Below, in pieces: positions 26,106-34,828 of a stretch of DNA of 37,955 nucleotides. A program made the translations under genes and the position numbers. The stretch covers positions 1 to 37,955 of the forward strand of contig JARLHC010000104.1 in assembly GCA_031292455.1 (NCBI GenBank). Direction: 5' to 3'. Below the pieces are notes generated by a model. It ran no database searches. It was not told where the DNA came from and saw nothing but the letters and a program-made list of their open reading frames with translations. This stretch comes from Ignavibacteriaceae bacterium. GTDB lineage: Bacteria > Bacteroidota > Ignavibacteria > Ignavibacteriales > Ignavibacteriaceae. How positions within the stretch are numbered: position 1 is the stretch's first letter; each line of letters begins with the position of its first letter.

Positions 26106-27296
26106 TTGTCAATTAAAATATTATCAGTATTCCTGTTTGTATTTGTTATATTAAACCTGGTTTCCTGCAGTGATGATCCTTCAAAAATTGGAAAAGGCTT
26201 TTTAATAAATAGCGATCTTATCAAACTTGATTCGCTTGATTCATACAAGGATACTTTCCCCCAATTTTCTTACACGTATAAACATTCTATCCCTCTCGGT
26301 TACAGCAGTAATCTCCTTCTGGGCCAAAAAGGCGATAATGTTGCCACAATGCTTCTAAACTTTAATATTGTTGTCCCTGACTCTATAAAAACCGAACTCC
26401 TGAATAATACTTTAACAATTTCATCTGCTACTGTGCAATTATATAAAAGCTATACTTATGGTGACTCGCTGGCTCCCATTGATTATTCGGTTCATTCAAT
26501 AAGCTCTGCTACCGGTTGGACATCCGACGGTTTTACAATTGACAGCTTACCTCAGATAATTCAAAATATGGGTGCGGCAGATGTAAGCAGTAATAAATCA
26601 TTTACTGATACACTTTATCAGTTTAATATAACAAATGATCTTGCTTTAAACTGGCTCAATATTTATGCAAATAGCCAGTCGCCTGATAATGGTATTGTCG
26701 TTATCCCCAATAACAGCGGCAAGATAGTAGGGTTTTATGGCTTAACCACCGCTACTACTGTAGATATTCCCTTCTTAATTGTTGTTCTGAATAAGCCCGG
26801 CTATTACAACAACGATACCTTAAAATTTTCAACTACTGCTGATCTTAGTGTAGTCTCCGGAAAAGTACCCCAGAATCCAAATGATAATATCTATATACAG
26901 TCAAGTGTTGAGCTGGAATCACGCATTCGGTTTGATTTATCAAAAATACCTGCACATTCCATAATTAATTATGCAGAGCTTCAGTTGACTATTGATACAA
27001 CTCAATCTCTATTCGGTTCAACTTATACAGATCAGCTTACAGCAAGTTTTATCAATGACACCACCTACATCGATTCTTTAAGTACTAACCAGGTAACGCT
27101 AAACCGTACCGGGTCCTTATATACTGGGAATGTTACTTCCTATGTCCAAAATTGGTTATCCACTAAAATCAATTATGGTATGGAAATCAGAGCCAGTGTG
27201 TATGATACCGGAGTTGAGTTGTGGACATTAAAGGGCTCTAATGCCGACCCGTCAAAAAGACCGAGATTAAAAATTATCTATACTAATAATAAATAA
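26106..27296 (+). CDS. DUF4270-like surface lipoprotein with C-terminal DNRLRE-like region
   Basis: 397 residues from a TTG start. The TTG is supported by GGAGAG at 26093-26098, 7 bases upstream, and because any later start would lose the signal peptide. Lipobox LVSC gives Cys21. The N-terminal region after it (DDPSKIGKGFL, YSSNLLLGQKGD) resembles the DUF4270 family of Bacteroidota outer-membrane lipoproteins. The C-terminal ~130 residues (RIRFDLSKIPAHSIINYAEL to RPRLKIIYT) look like a DNRLRE beta-sandwich. The role is unknown, probably cell-surface. It begins a tight run with an outer-membrane protein and housekeeping genes. Confidence 0.72.
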   Translation: MSIKILSVFLFVFVILNLVSCSDDPSKIGKGFLINSDLIKLDSLDSYKDTFPQFSYTYKHSIPLGYSSNLLLGQKGDNVATMLLNFNIVVPDSIKTELLNNTLTISSATVQLYKSYTYGDSLAPIDYSVHSISSATGWTSDGFTIDSLPQIIQNMGAADVSSNKSFTDTLYQFNITNDLALNWLNIYANSQSPDNGIVVIPNNSGKIVGFYGLTTATTVDIPFLIVVLNKPGYYNNDTLKFSTTADLSVVSGKVPQNPNDNIYIQSSVELESRIRFDLSKIPAHSIINYAELQLTIDTTQSLFGSTYTDQLTASFINDTTYIDSLSTNQVTLNRTGSLYTGNVTSYVQNWLSTKINYGMEIRASVYDTGVELWTLKGSNADPSKRPRLKIIYTNNK

Positions 27297-27298
27297 AT

Positions 27299-28543
27299 AT
27301 GAAATTATTATCTGCAATCATTATTTCTTTGATTACCTTGGCTCAACTTGCATTTGCTCAGCAGGGGTCAGTCTATACACGTTATGGGATGGGAGATGTC
27401 CAGAATTCTTATTCAGCCAGGCGGTTGGGTATGGGAGAACTTGGAACTTCTGTTTCCGATGAGGATTTCATCGGTACGCTAAACCCGGCTGGCTGGAATT
27501 CTCTGAAAATGACCCGAATTGAATTTGGAGTTGCATATAATGGATTTTATGTCTCCGATAATGTTGATAAGAAATTTTATTCGGCAACCAAAATAACCGG
27601 GTTTACTCTGGCATTTCCTGTAAGTAATTTATATGGAATTGGTGTAGCTATGGGTATAGTCCCTGTTACTAATGTTAATTATGAAGTTACTGACCATATG
27701 ACCGATCCTAATAATGTAATCGGAGATTACGATATCACCTATAAAGGAAGCGGTGGAATATCTAAAGTATTTGTTGGCTCCTCATGGCGGCTGCCTTTCG
27801 ATTTTTCTATAGGCGCAACCTTTGATTATTATTTCGGAAATCTGAATTATTCCTCTTCTGATGTTTTTACAAATACTAATACTATTGGATCTGGTTTTAC
27901 AAATACTTATAAACCTAAGGCTACCGGTACTACTCTTGGGTTTATCTCCCCCGATTTTCTTAAAGGCACAAACTCCTTTATTTCTGACTTGCGGATCGGC
28001 GCTTCTGTAAATCTTATCTTTAGTGCATCCATGGACTCCTTGTTGATTTCTTCATCCTCTATACGTGTTGATACTGTTAACTTGTCCACCATGGAAATGA
28101 AAATGCCCTATAGAATAAATGCTGGTGCCAGCTTTCTTCTGGATAAAAATTTTCTTGTTTCCCTTGATTACGTATACCAGCCCTGGAAAGATTTGTCTAT
28201 AAATAATATTAAATCAGGTTACCTTCGTAATATGATGATGCTTAGTGCAGGTTTTGAATACAGGGCTACTAAAGACCGCGGCAGTTCCTATTTAAACCTT
28301 ATCATTTTAAGGGGTGGATTTAGCTATGAGCAGACTCAATATGTTATTAACAATATTGGTATAAACCAGTATTCTGTCTACGGTGGATGCTCTTTACCTA
28401 TCAGCATGGGAAATACTATTGATATCGGACTTCAGTATTACTTCAGGGGGCAGACTACTGATTCCCTGTTGAAGGAAAATGGACTTAAATTAGCAATCGG
28501 TATCAGCCTTGGAGATATTTGGTTCATGAGGAATGAAAAATAA
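27299..28543 (+). CDS. Outer-membrane beta-barrel protein, unknown role
   Basis: 414 residues with a clear signal peptide (MKLLSAIIISLITLAQLAFA, cleaved before QQ). The rest alternates hydrophobic and polar residues in repeated beta strands, ends in a barrel-like strand near the C-terminus, and contains early LNPAGWNSL, a motif type seen in FadL/OMPP1-like and PorV-like barrels. I do not recognise a specific family. Two bases separate it from the lipoprotein upstream and two from rpiB, so it is cotranscribed. The pair may form a lipoprotein-barrel surface unit, which is an inference. Alternatives are a type IX accessory protein or a general porin. Confidence 0.75.
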   Translation: MKLLSAIIISLITLAQLAFAQQGSVYTRYGMGDVQNSYSARRLGMGELGTSVSDEDFIGTLNPAGWNSLKMTRIEFGVAYNGFYVSDNVDKKFYSATKITGFTLAFPVSNLYGIGVAMGIVPVTNVNYEVTDHMTDPNNVIGDYDITYKGSGGISKVFVGSSWRLPFDFSIGATFDYYFGNLNYSSSDVFTNTNTIGSGFTNTYKPKATGTTLGFISPDFLKGTNSFISDLRIGASVNLIFSASMDSLLISSSSIRVDTVNLSTMEMKMPYRINAGASFLLDKNFLVSLDYVYQPWKDLSINNIKSGYLRNMMMLSAGFEYRATKDRGSSYLNLIILRGGFSYEQTQYVINNIGINQYSVYGGCSLPISMGNTIDIGLQYYFRGQTTDSLLKENGLKLAIGISLGDIWFMRNEK

Positions 28544-28545
28544 AT

Positions 28546-28977
28546 ATGAAGATCTCTTTATCCGCAGATCATGCTGGTTTTCGTTATAAGGAAAAAATAA
28601 AAAAATACCTGGCGGATAAAGGAATTGAAATTATAGACAGGGGCACATTCTCAGAAGATTCAGTCGATTATCCTGACTTTGTTCAAAAATCTGCCGCAGA
28701 TGTAATTAATGGTAAAGCCGATCTTGGTATCGGAGTATGTGGATCCGGAATAGGTGTTTCCATTTCTGCCAATAAAGTAAAAGGGATAAGAGCTGCTTTA
28801 GTTCTTAATGAGGAGATGGCTTCTTTATCAAGAAAGCACAATAATTCTAACTTCCTTGCTCTCAGCCAAAAGTTTATAGATGAAAACCATTTATTTAATA
28901 TAGTCGATACATGGCTTGCTACTGAATTTGAAGGGGGAAGACACCAACGAAGAATAGATAAACTTGAACAGATTTAA
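28546..28977 (+). CDS. rpiB: Ribose-5-phosphate isomerase B
   Basis: 143 residues, the RpiB/LacAB fold. SADHAG (6-11) with Asp8 and His9, GVCGSGIGVSISANK (63-77) with the base Cys65, and His98 in SRKHNNSN are all as in RpiB. It interconverts ribose 5-phosphate and ribulose 5-phosphate in the pentose phosphate pathway. It sits 2 bases after the barrel gene and 21 bases before glyA, in the middle of the plus-strand run. No Shine-Dalgarno is evident. Confidence 0.96.
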   Translation: MKISLSADHAGFRYKEKIKKYLADKGIEIIDRGTFSEDSVDYPDFVQKSAADVINGKADLGIGVCGSGIGVSISANKVKGIRAALVLNEEMASLSRKHNNSNFLALSQKFIDENHLFNIVDTWLATEFEGGRHQRRIDKLEQI

Positions 28978-28998
28978 TAACCTAAATACTACAACTCT

Positions 28999-30294
28999 AT
29001 GAATGATAATTTAAAAAATGATAAAGAAATGTTTGAAGTTGTTAATCTTGAAACAAAGCGTCAGCTTGAGAATCTTGAACTAATTGCTTCAGAAAATTAT
29101 GTCAGTCCTTCCGTACTGGAAGCTGCCGGGTCAGTGCTTACTAATAAATACGCCGAGGGTTATCCCGGAAAAAGATATTACGGCGGATGCGAATATGTGG
29201 ATATGGCCGAAAATATCGCCCGCGATAGATTAAGAAAACTTTTTAATGCTGAGTACGTTAATGTTCAGCCCCATAGCGGTTCACAGGCCAATATGGCTGT
29301 CTTTATGACGCTTCTTAAACCGGGTGATAAGTTCATGGGTTTAAGCCTGGCACATGGCGGACACCTTACACACGGATCCCCTGTAAACTTTTCCGGCATA
29401 TTGTATAAGGCCGTCGGCTATTCCTTAAATAAAGATACTCAGGTATTAGACTACGATCAGATTTCTGATCTCGCTCAAAAAGAAAAACCTAAACTAATTA
29501 TCACCGGCGCCAGTGCCTATTCCAGAGAATGGGATTATAAGAAGTTCAGGGAAATCGCTGATTCAATCGGCGCATTCCTTATGTGCGATATGGCTCACCC
29601 TGCAGGACTAATAGCAAAAGGTTTGCTCAACTCCCCGCTTCCTTATTGCGATATTGTTACTTCTACAACTCATAAAACTTTAAGAGGTCCTCGCGGCGGA
29701 ATAATATTAATAGGGAAGGATAAAGAAAACCCGATGGGTATTAAAACTCCTAAAGGCGATAGGCTTAAACTCATGTCCGAGCTCCTCGACAGTACTGTAA
29801 TGCCCGGTATCCAGGGCGGCCCATTAATGCATATTATAATGGCCAAAGGAGTTGCATTCGGCGAAGCTCTGAAAGATTCATTTAAGATATATGCTCAGCA
29901 GATAATTAAAAATTCTGCTGCATTGGCAGATAAATTAAAAGAATGCGAATTTAATATCGTATCCGGTGGGACCGATAATCATCTTATGCTTATTGATTTA
30001 ACTAATAAAAATATCACCGGGAAACAAGCCGAAATAGCTTTGGGTAAAGCAGGTATTACTGTTAACAAAAATATGGTTCCCTTTGATACACGTAGTCCTT
30101 TTGTAACCAGCGGCATAAGGATAGGTACACCCGCTGTCACTACACGCGGTATGAAAGTAAATGAGATGAAAAAAATTGGTGAGTTTATTAATAAAGCATT
30201 GGTTAATTTTGATAATGATCAGGCATTATCCGCAATCAAGTCTGATGTACGCGAATTTTGCTCGGTCTTCCCTTTATTTAATGAATCTAACTAA
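28999..30294 (+). CDS. glyA: Serine hydroxymethyltransferase
   Basis: 431 residues, the usual length. Motifs: [10 protein letters not shown] at the N-terminus, [10 protein letters not shown], and the PLP lysine Lys226 in [14 protein letters not shown]. It converts serine + THF to glycine + 5,10-methylene-THF, supplying one-carbon units. With FolC, FtcD and FchA this makes four folate-using enzymes in the window, although they lie in three separate transcripts. It is followed by tatC after 7 bases. Confidence 0.98.
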   Translation: MNDNLKNDKEMFEVVNLETKRQLENLELIASENYVSPSVLEAAGSVLTNKYAEGYPGKRYYGGCEYVDMAENIARDRLRKLFNAEYVNVQPHSGSQANMAVFMTLLKPGDKFMGLSLAHGGHLTHGSPVNFSGILYKAVGYSLNKDTQVLDYDQISDLAQKEKPKLIITGASAYSREWDYKKFREIADSIGAFLMCDMAHPAGLIAKGLLNSPLPYCDIVTSTTHKTLRGPRGGIILIGKDKENPMGIKTPKGDRLKLMSELLDSTVMPGIQGGPLMHIIMAKGVAFGEALKDSFKIYAQQIIKNSAALADKLKECEFNIVSGGTDNHLMLIDLTNKNITGKQAEIALGKAGITVNKNMVPFDTRSPFVTSGIRIGTPAVTTRGMKVNEMKKIGEFINKALVNFDNDQALSAIKSDVREFCSVFPLFNESN

Positions 30295-30301
30295 ATAAAA
30301 A

Positions 30302-31063
30302 GTGTCTCCTAAAGATCAGCCGGATGATAACCCTCTCCTGGAAGAAGCAGAAGAGAAGGAAATGACTTTCCTCGAACATCTTGAGGAACTGAGGTGGAGA
30401 ATAATCTGGGCTCTCATCGGTCTTGTCATCGGCACTATTATCTGCTTTATATTTATCGACTTCCTTGTTGATGTAATACTGCTTAGCCCTGCACGCAAAT
30501 CCGGTGCGCACCTCCAGAACCTTAAACCATTCGGACAATTAATGCTCTATTTCCAGGTAGCAATGATTGGCGGTGTTATTTTAAGTCTCCCTAATCTATT
30601 TTACCAGTTATGGAAATTTATAGCCCCTGCATTAAGAAAAAGAGAAAGGAAGTATATTTCCCTTATTACCATCTTTACTACCTTCTGCTTTATCTGTGGT
30701 ATTGTCTTCGCCTATTTTGTTATGCTTCCCCTTACTCTCAAATTTGCAGCCCAGTTCGGATCATCAACAATAACTAATCAGTTTGCCATTGATGAATATA
30801 TGAATATTATTATCAGTGTTATGTTGGGAGCCGGCTTGGTTTTTGAACTTCCTATGATCTCTTTCTTCCTTACAAAGCTTGGCATTCTGAAACCGCAGTT
30901 TATGACCAAATATAGAAGGCATGCTATTGTATTCATTATGATTGCGGCAGCATTTTTAACCCCGGGTACCGATCCTGTTTCCCAGATCATCCTGGCTATC
31001 CCTTTGTTATTACTTTATGAAATAAGTATATTAATTTCAAAACTATCAGTAAGGAAATCTTGA
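30302..31063 (+). CDS. tatC: Sec-independent (twin-arginine) translocase subunit TatC
   Basis: 253 residues from a GTG, with about six transmembrane segments. The signature FLEHLEELRWRI (residues 23-34) and later FAYFVMLPLTLKF and GLVFELPMISFFL are TatC hallmarks. TatC recognises twin-arginine signals and with TatA exports folded proteins. tatA is not in the window. The GTG has no Shine-Dalgarno. An in-frame ATG 60 bases downstream (just before FLEHLEELR), preceded by AGAAGG, is a possible alternative start that removes an acidic 20-residue leader. The 3' end overlaps the next gene by 4 bases. Confidence 0.95.
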   Translation: MSPKDQPDDNPLLEEAEEKEMTFLEHLEELRWRIIWALIGLVIGTIICFIFIDFLVDVILLSPARKSGAHLQNLKPFGQLMLYFQVAMIGGVILSLPNLFYQLWKFIAPALRKRERKYISLITIFTTFCFICGIVFAYFVMLPLTLKFAAQFGSSTITNQFAIDEYMNIIISVMLGAGLVFELPMISFFLTKLGILKPQFMTKYRRHAIVFIMIAAAFLTPGTDPVSQIILAIPLLLLYEISILISKLSVRKS

Positions 31064-32040
31064 TTAAGAGAGAGTTATCTGAAATCAGTCTCCCGATAAA
31101 GAACGAATTAGATGCCTTTAATGATTTGTTCAGGAAATCAATGACCTCCAGGGTCAGCTGGGTCGACCTTATTGCAAAATATATATTAAGACAAAAAGGG
31201 AAGAAGATACGTCCTCTGTTAGTGCTGCTGTCTGCTAAAGTGGCAGGCAGCGTTAATGAAAGAACTTATAGAGGTGCAGTCTTGGTGGAACTCCTGCATA
31301 CCGCTACTCTCGTTCATGATGATGTCGTGGATAATGCCGACAAACGCAGGGGCTTCTGGTCCATAAATGCTATCTTCAAAAATAAAGCTGCCGTGCTTAT
31401 GGGAGATTATCTTTTATCCCGCGGACTTCTTATCGCAATTGAAGGTAAGGATTATGACTTCCTTGGCGTAATTACTAATACCGTTAAAAGAATGTCCGAA
31501 GGGGAACTTCTCCAGATTCAGAAAACCAGGAAGCTCGATATAGACGAAGAAACTTATTTCCAGGTAATTTCAGACAAGACTGCATCCCTCCTGGAAACCT
31601 GCTGCCAGATCGGTGTATTAAGTTCTTCGGATAATCCTTTATATCATGAAGCTATGAGAAAATTTGGCGAGTCTATAGGCATCGCTTTCCAGATTCGCGA
31701 TGATGTCCTTGATTATGAGGGATCTTCAAGCCTTATCGGAAAACCTGTTGGCGGCGATATTAAAGAAAAGAAAATTACGCTTCCCTTAATCTATTCGCTG
31801 AATCAGGTTTCTAAAAGCCAAGCCGATGATATTAAAAAAATTATCAGGAATGGAGCAAAAAAAGATAGAATCAAGGAAGTAATGGATTTTGTCAGAAATC
31901 ATAAAGGTATCGATTATGCTCTCGAACATGCTTACCAATATTCCCTGCAGGCTAAGGATTCATTAAAGATATTCCCTGATTCTCAAAGCAAATTAGCTCT
32001 CGAAGCTCTTGTCGATTTTGTAATCGACCGCAAAAACTAA
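31060..32040 (+). CDS. Long-chain polyprenyl diphosphate synthase (octaprenyl/heptaprenyl type)
   Basis: 326 residues from a TTG that shares TTGA with the tatC stop. AAGGA at 31051-31055 lies 4 bases upstream, supporting it. The two aspartate-rich metal motifs are DDVVD (87-91) and DDVLD (214-218), with KKIRP at 48-52. Ala82, five residues before the first motif, is small. In this family that position is bulky in short-chain (FPP/GGPP) enzymes, so a long C35-C40 product for menaquinone is more likely, an inference. Its stop abuts the convergent universal stress protein with no space. Confidence 0.92.
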   Translation: MIKRELSEISLPIKNELDAFNDLFRKSMTSRVSWVDLIAKYILRQKGKKIRPLLVLLSAKVAGSVNERTYRGAVLVELLHTATLVHDDVVDNADKRRGFWSINAIFKNKAAVLMGDYLLSRGLLIAIEGKDYDFLGVITNTVKRMSEGELLQIQKTRKLDIDEETYFQVISDKTASLLETCCQIGVLSSSDNPLYHEAMRKFGESIGIAFQIRDDVLDYEGSSSLIGKPVGGDIKEKKITLPLIYSLNQVSKSQADDIKKIIRNGAKKDRIKEVMDFVRNHKGIDYALEHAYQYSLQAKDSLKIFPDSQSKLALEALVDFVIDRKN

Positions 32041-32535
32041 CTATTCCTCATTATGCTTCCTGAGTTCTTCCTTAAACTCATATCCCTTTTTAGGTTCTCT
32101 GAATGAAAGAACCGGGCACGGAGCTTTTCTAACAACCTTCTCTGCCGTACTTCCGAATAATATATGCTCTACACCTGTATGTCCGTGTGAAGCGATAATG
32201 ATTAAATCAATATCCTCCTGCTTTGCGGTATCAATTATTTCGATAAACGGTTTGCCTGTCTTGATTATGCACTTGCATTTTACATCCGGAGGAATTTCAC
32301 CCTTTGCCAGATTCTCTAATTCTTCAAATGCACGTTTATCAACCTCCGCATCTACCGAAGGAATTGCTATTTGCCCCATACTGAAATCCGGGGGATATAT
32401 AACCGGCTCAATAACATAAATAAGGAAAAGCTCTGCATCGAAGGATTTGATAAAGCTTACTGCGTATTTAAGTGAATTTTTTGAATAATCCGAGAAATCA
32501 ATTGGAACTAAAACGCGCTTTATTTCAGGTTCCAT
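32041..32535 (-). CDS. Universal stress protein (UspA family)
   Basis: 164 residues. The N-terminal RVLVPIDFSDYS and the ATP-binding ending SHGHTGVEHILFGSTAEKVVR (G-x2-G-x9-GS pattern) place it in the ATP-binding UspA class. A perfect GGAGGTGA (minus strand, 32546-32539) lies 3 bases before the ATG, the strongest ribosome site I see in the window. It is last in the hisA-cNMP protein-usp run, with the cNMP protein stop 19 bases upstream. It abuts polyprenyl synthase tail to tail without a terminator hairpin. Confidence 0.93.
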   Translation of the reverse strand: MEPEIKRVLVPIDFSDYSKNSLKYAVSFIKSFDAELFLIYVIEPVIYPPDFSMGQIAIPSVDAEVDKRAFEELENLAKGEIPPDVKCKCIIKTGKPFIEIIDTAKQEDIDLIIIASHGHTGVEHILFGSTAEKVVRKAPCPVLSFREPKKGYEFKEELRKHNEE

Positions 32536-32554
32536 ATTTCACCTCCGTTAGTGG

Positions 32555-33076
32555 TTATTTTGATCCGAGATTCAAAAATTCTTCATCCAGTTTCCTCAGC
32601 CTGGTGGTAATTATTAAAGCCATCCCCTGTAAAATCTTTATCCCTTTCTTAGGATATCGCTCAATAAAATTATCCAGATCGGGTTTAAATATAACCGCAA
32701 TCTTAACATCTGTCTTTGCAAATGCTGATGCTGTTCTTTTCTCTCCGTCTACTAATGCCAGCTCTCCAAAAAAATCTCCTTTGCCGAATGAAGCAAAACG
32801 CGATATCCTTCCGTTTTTATCTGCATACTTTATCTCTACTTCCCCTTCTATGATAATATATAATCCTATCCCCGGATCTCCCTGTGCAAATATATGTTCT
32901 CCGGGTATATATTGCCTGTGATGGACTATATTCGATATCAACTGCAAGTCTTTTTTTCCTAATTCAACAAACGGCGGATAATCTGTAAGTACATAATCAG
33001 ATTGCATCTTTTTAGCAGATGGTTTAAATAAATTTGCCCAGAAACTGCTGTGGATTACCTGTTCGTTCTCTTCCAT
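32555..33076 (-). CDS. Cyclic-nucleotide-binding domain protein without DNA-binding domain
   Basis: 173 residues made almost wholly of one cNMP-binding beta-roll (about 33-150). The phosphate-binding cassette FGELALVDGEKRTASA (103-118) retains Glu105 and Arg114, the residues that hold the ribose and phosphate in Crp-like proteins, so it could bind a cyclic nucleotide. The C-terminal helix (150-170) is short. No helix-turn-helix follows, so it is not a classic Crp/Fnr regulator. AAGGA sits 6 bases before the ATG. It lies 9 bases after hisA and 19 before the usp gene. Target or ligand is unknown. Confidence 0.9.
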   Translation of the reverse strand: MEENEQVIHSSFWANLFKPSAKKMQSDYVLTDYPPFVELGKKDLQLISNIVHHRQYIPGEHIFAQGDPGIGLYIIIEGEVEIKYADKNGRISRFASFGKGDFFGELALVDGEKRTASAFAKTDVKIAVIFKPDLDNFIERYPKKGIKILQGMALIITTRLRKLDEEFLNLGSK

Positions 33077-33085
33077 TATAAATCC

Positions 33086-33838
33086 TTATTCAAAAATTCC
33101 TGATTCTGCAACCCGCCAGAGTTTCTGGCATGGAAACCTGTTTTCATAGAGCGCTCTCCCCACAATCACTGAATCTACTCCTAAATGCATTATTCCCTGT
33201 ATGTCCATCAGCTCGTCTTTATTTCTTACTCCGCCCGATACTGTAATCTTTGTTCCCGTATGATTGGCAATCTCAATACATATTGGAAGATTAGGCCCTC
33301 CCAATATGCCGTTTTTGGATACATCCGTTACTATAAATCTTTCAACACCTATGTCCGCAATCTGTTTGGCAAATTCCAGGTAATTCAACCCCGTCTTTTG
33401 CCTTTTCCCCCTTAGAATAATCTCGTTATCAATTATGTCAAGTCCTACCACAATCTTTGCAGGTCCATATTGATTAAATACCTTGATAAATTCTTTTGTG
33501 TTTTCAATTGCCATTGTTGCCAGCGCTAAACGGCTTATCCCCGTATCCATTATCATCTTTACATCTTCGGAATTCCTTATTCCCCCCGCAAATTCAACAG
33601 GTATTATAACTGATGAACAAATTTCTTCTATAACTTTAATATTTCTTTTGGAATGCTCTATTGCACCATCAAAATCAACTACATGCAGCATCCTTGCATT
33701 CTCTGCCCTCCAGATTCTTGCCATTTCTACAGGATCACTTCCGTATTCCTGGCAGTTTAATTCCGGAATGCCCTGTACAACTCGTACTGTTTTCCCATCC
33801 TTTATGTCTATCGACGGTATCACTAATAAATATTTCAT
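33086..33838 (-). CDS. hisA: HisA-type phosphoribosyl isomerase (probable ProFAR isomerase)
   Basis: 250 residues of TIM barrel. VIPSIDIKDGKTVRVVQG carries the first catalytic Asp (Asp11). VVGLDIID has the second (Asp134), and phosphate-binding EFAGGIRN (82-89) and VSGGVRN (200-206) are present. HisA isomerises ProFAR to PRFAR in histidine synthesis. The usual RDG-TL segment reads SKNGIL (174-179), and GG-IR is AGG, so it is divergent from standard HisA. It could be a paralogue with a related isomerase role. It is far from any other his gene in the window and leads an operon with a cNMP-binding protein and a stress protein. A perfect -7 (TATTTTTG, minus strand 33888-33881) lies upstream without a clear -33. 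Confidence 0.82.
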   Translation of the reverse strand: MKYLLVIPSIDIKDGKTVRVVQGIPELNCQEYGSDPVEMARIWRAENARMLHVVDFDGAIEHSKRNIKVIEEICSSVIIPVEFAGGIRNSEDVKMIMDTGISRLALATMAIENTKEFIKVFNQYGPAKIVVGLDIIDNEIILRGKRQKTGLNYLEFAKQIADIGVERFIVTDVSKNGILGGPNLPICIEIANHTGTKITVSGGVRNKDELMDIQGIMHLGVDSVIVGRALYENRFPCQKLWRVAESGIFE

Positions 33839-33949
33839 TTGCTGCGTTATTTTAATATATGAAAATAATCATTTGTTTGGCAAAAATAAATCATTCCGCA
33901 AAACCATTGTTGACCTGCAATTCATAAAATGTGCGAATAATTCATATTT

Positions 33950-33981
33950 CTTGACTTTTCCTTGTTTAATGCCCATATTTC
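33950..33981 (+). promoter_or_regulatory. Weak predicted promoter for the hydrolase-bioY-oxidoreductase run
   Basis: CTTG (33950-33953), exactly 20 bases, then CATATTTC (33974-33981), which matches four of six -7 bases. The ATG of the hydrolase at 33988 would then be almost leaderless. Low certainty. Confidence 0.3.
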
Positions 33982-33987
33982 AACTTA

Positions 33988-34821
33988 ATGAGCAAAGATT
34001 TTATATTAAAAACTACCCTTGGCAATGAATTACATATTTCTGCCTTTGGATTAAACAAAATAGCCGGTTCTCCATGTATTATATTAGTTCATGGCTTTAA
34101 AGGTTTCAAAGATTGGGGTTTCTGGCCTGTTTTAGGACAGTTTTTCGCCGATAATAATTATTTCGTTCTTTCTTTTAATTTCTCTCATAATGGAATTGGC
34201 AATAACCTTACCGAATTCACTGAACTCGATAAATTCGCACAAAATACATTTACTCTTGAAATTAGTGAGCTTAATGAATTAATAAATGCCTATTCAAATA
34301 ATTATTTCGGGCATACTGACAATAAAAAGATCGGCTTGCTGGGGCATAGCAGGGGAGGCGCAGTTTCCATTTTGTCTTCTCTTGTAAATAAGAACATAAA
34401 TGCAATCGCCCTCTGGTCATCTGTCGCTCAACTCGATAGATATTCCGCAAGACAAAAAGAAAAATGGAGAAAAGAAGGAGTTTTTGAAGTCTTTAATTCC
34501 AGAACAAAACAAGCTATGCGCTTAAATACTTCCTTGCTCAACGATATTGAAAAAAATAAAAATAGCTCTTTGAATATGGAAAAAGCTGTTTCTGAATTTA
34601 AGAAACCCCTCCTCATCGCACATGGCGATCAGGATTTAACTGTTAAAATTAAAGAAGCAGAACTTCTCTATAGCTGGGCTGATAAATCTCAAACAGAATT
34701 TTTCAAAATTCACGGTTCGGGTCATACATTTGATATGCACCATCCGGATATTGGCTCTAATATAATGTTTGACAGTCTGATGAATAAAACATTACAATTT
34801 TTTAATAATTATCTATCTTGA
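33988..34821 (+). CDS. Alpha/beta-fold hydrolase, substrate unknown
   Basis: 277 residues. The oxyanion region is VHGFKGFKDWG (34-44), the nucleophile Ser121 lies in GHSRGG (119-124), and the acid is probably Asp214 or Asp216 in AHGDQDLTV. The catalytic His246 is in GSGHTF. No signal peptide is present, so it is cytoplasmic. This layout fits esterase, lipase-like or dienelactone hydrolase-type enzymes, and the substrate is not readable. bioY follows after 7 bases and the Fe-S oxidoreductase after 6 more, so these three genes are likely one transcript. A role with biotin (for example an ester hydrolase such as BioH) is only a neighbourhood guess, since BioH-specific motifs are not evident. Confidence 0.88.
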   Translation: MSKDFILKTTLGNELHISAFGLNKIAGSPCIILVHGFKGFKDWGFWPVLGQFFADNNYFVLSFNFSHNGIGNNLTEFTELDKFAQNTFTLEISELNELINAYSNNYFGHTDNKKIGLLGHSRGGAVSILSSLVNKNINAIALWSSVAQLDRYSARQKEKWRKEGVFEVFNSRTKQAMRLNTSLLNDIEKNKNSSLNMEKAVSEFKKPLLIAHGDQDLTVKIKEAELLYSWADKSQTEFFKIHGSGHTFDMHHPDIGSNIMFDSLMNKTLQFFNNYLS

Positions 34822-34828
34822 GGAAAAT

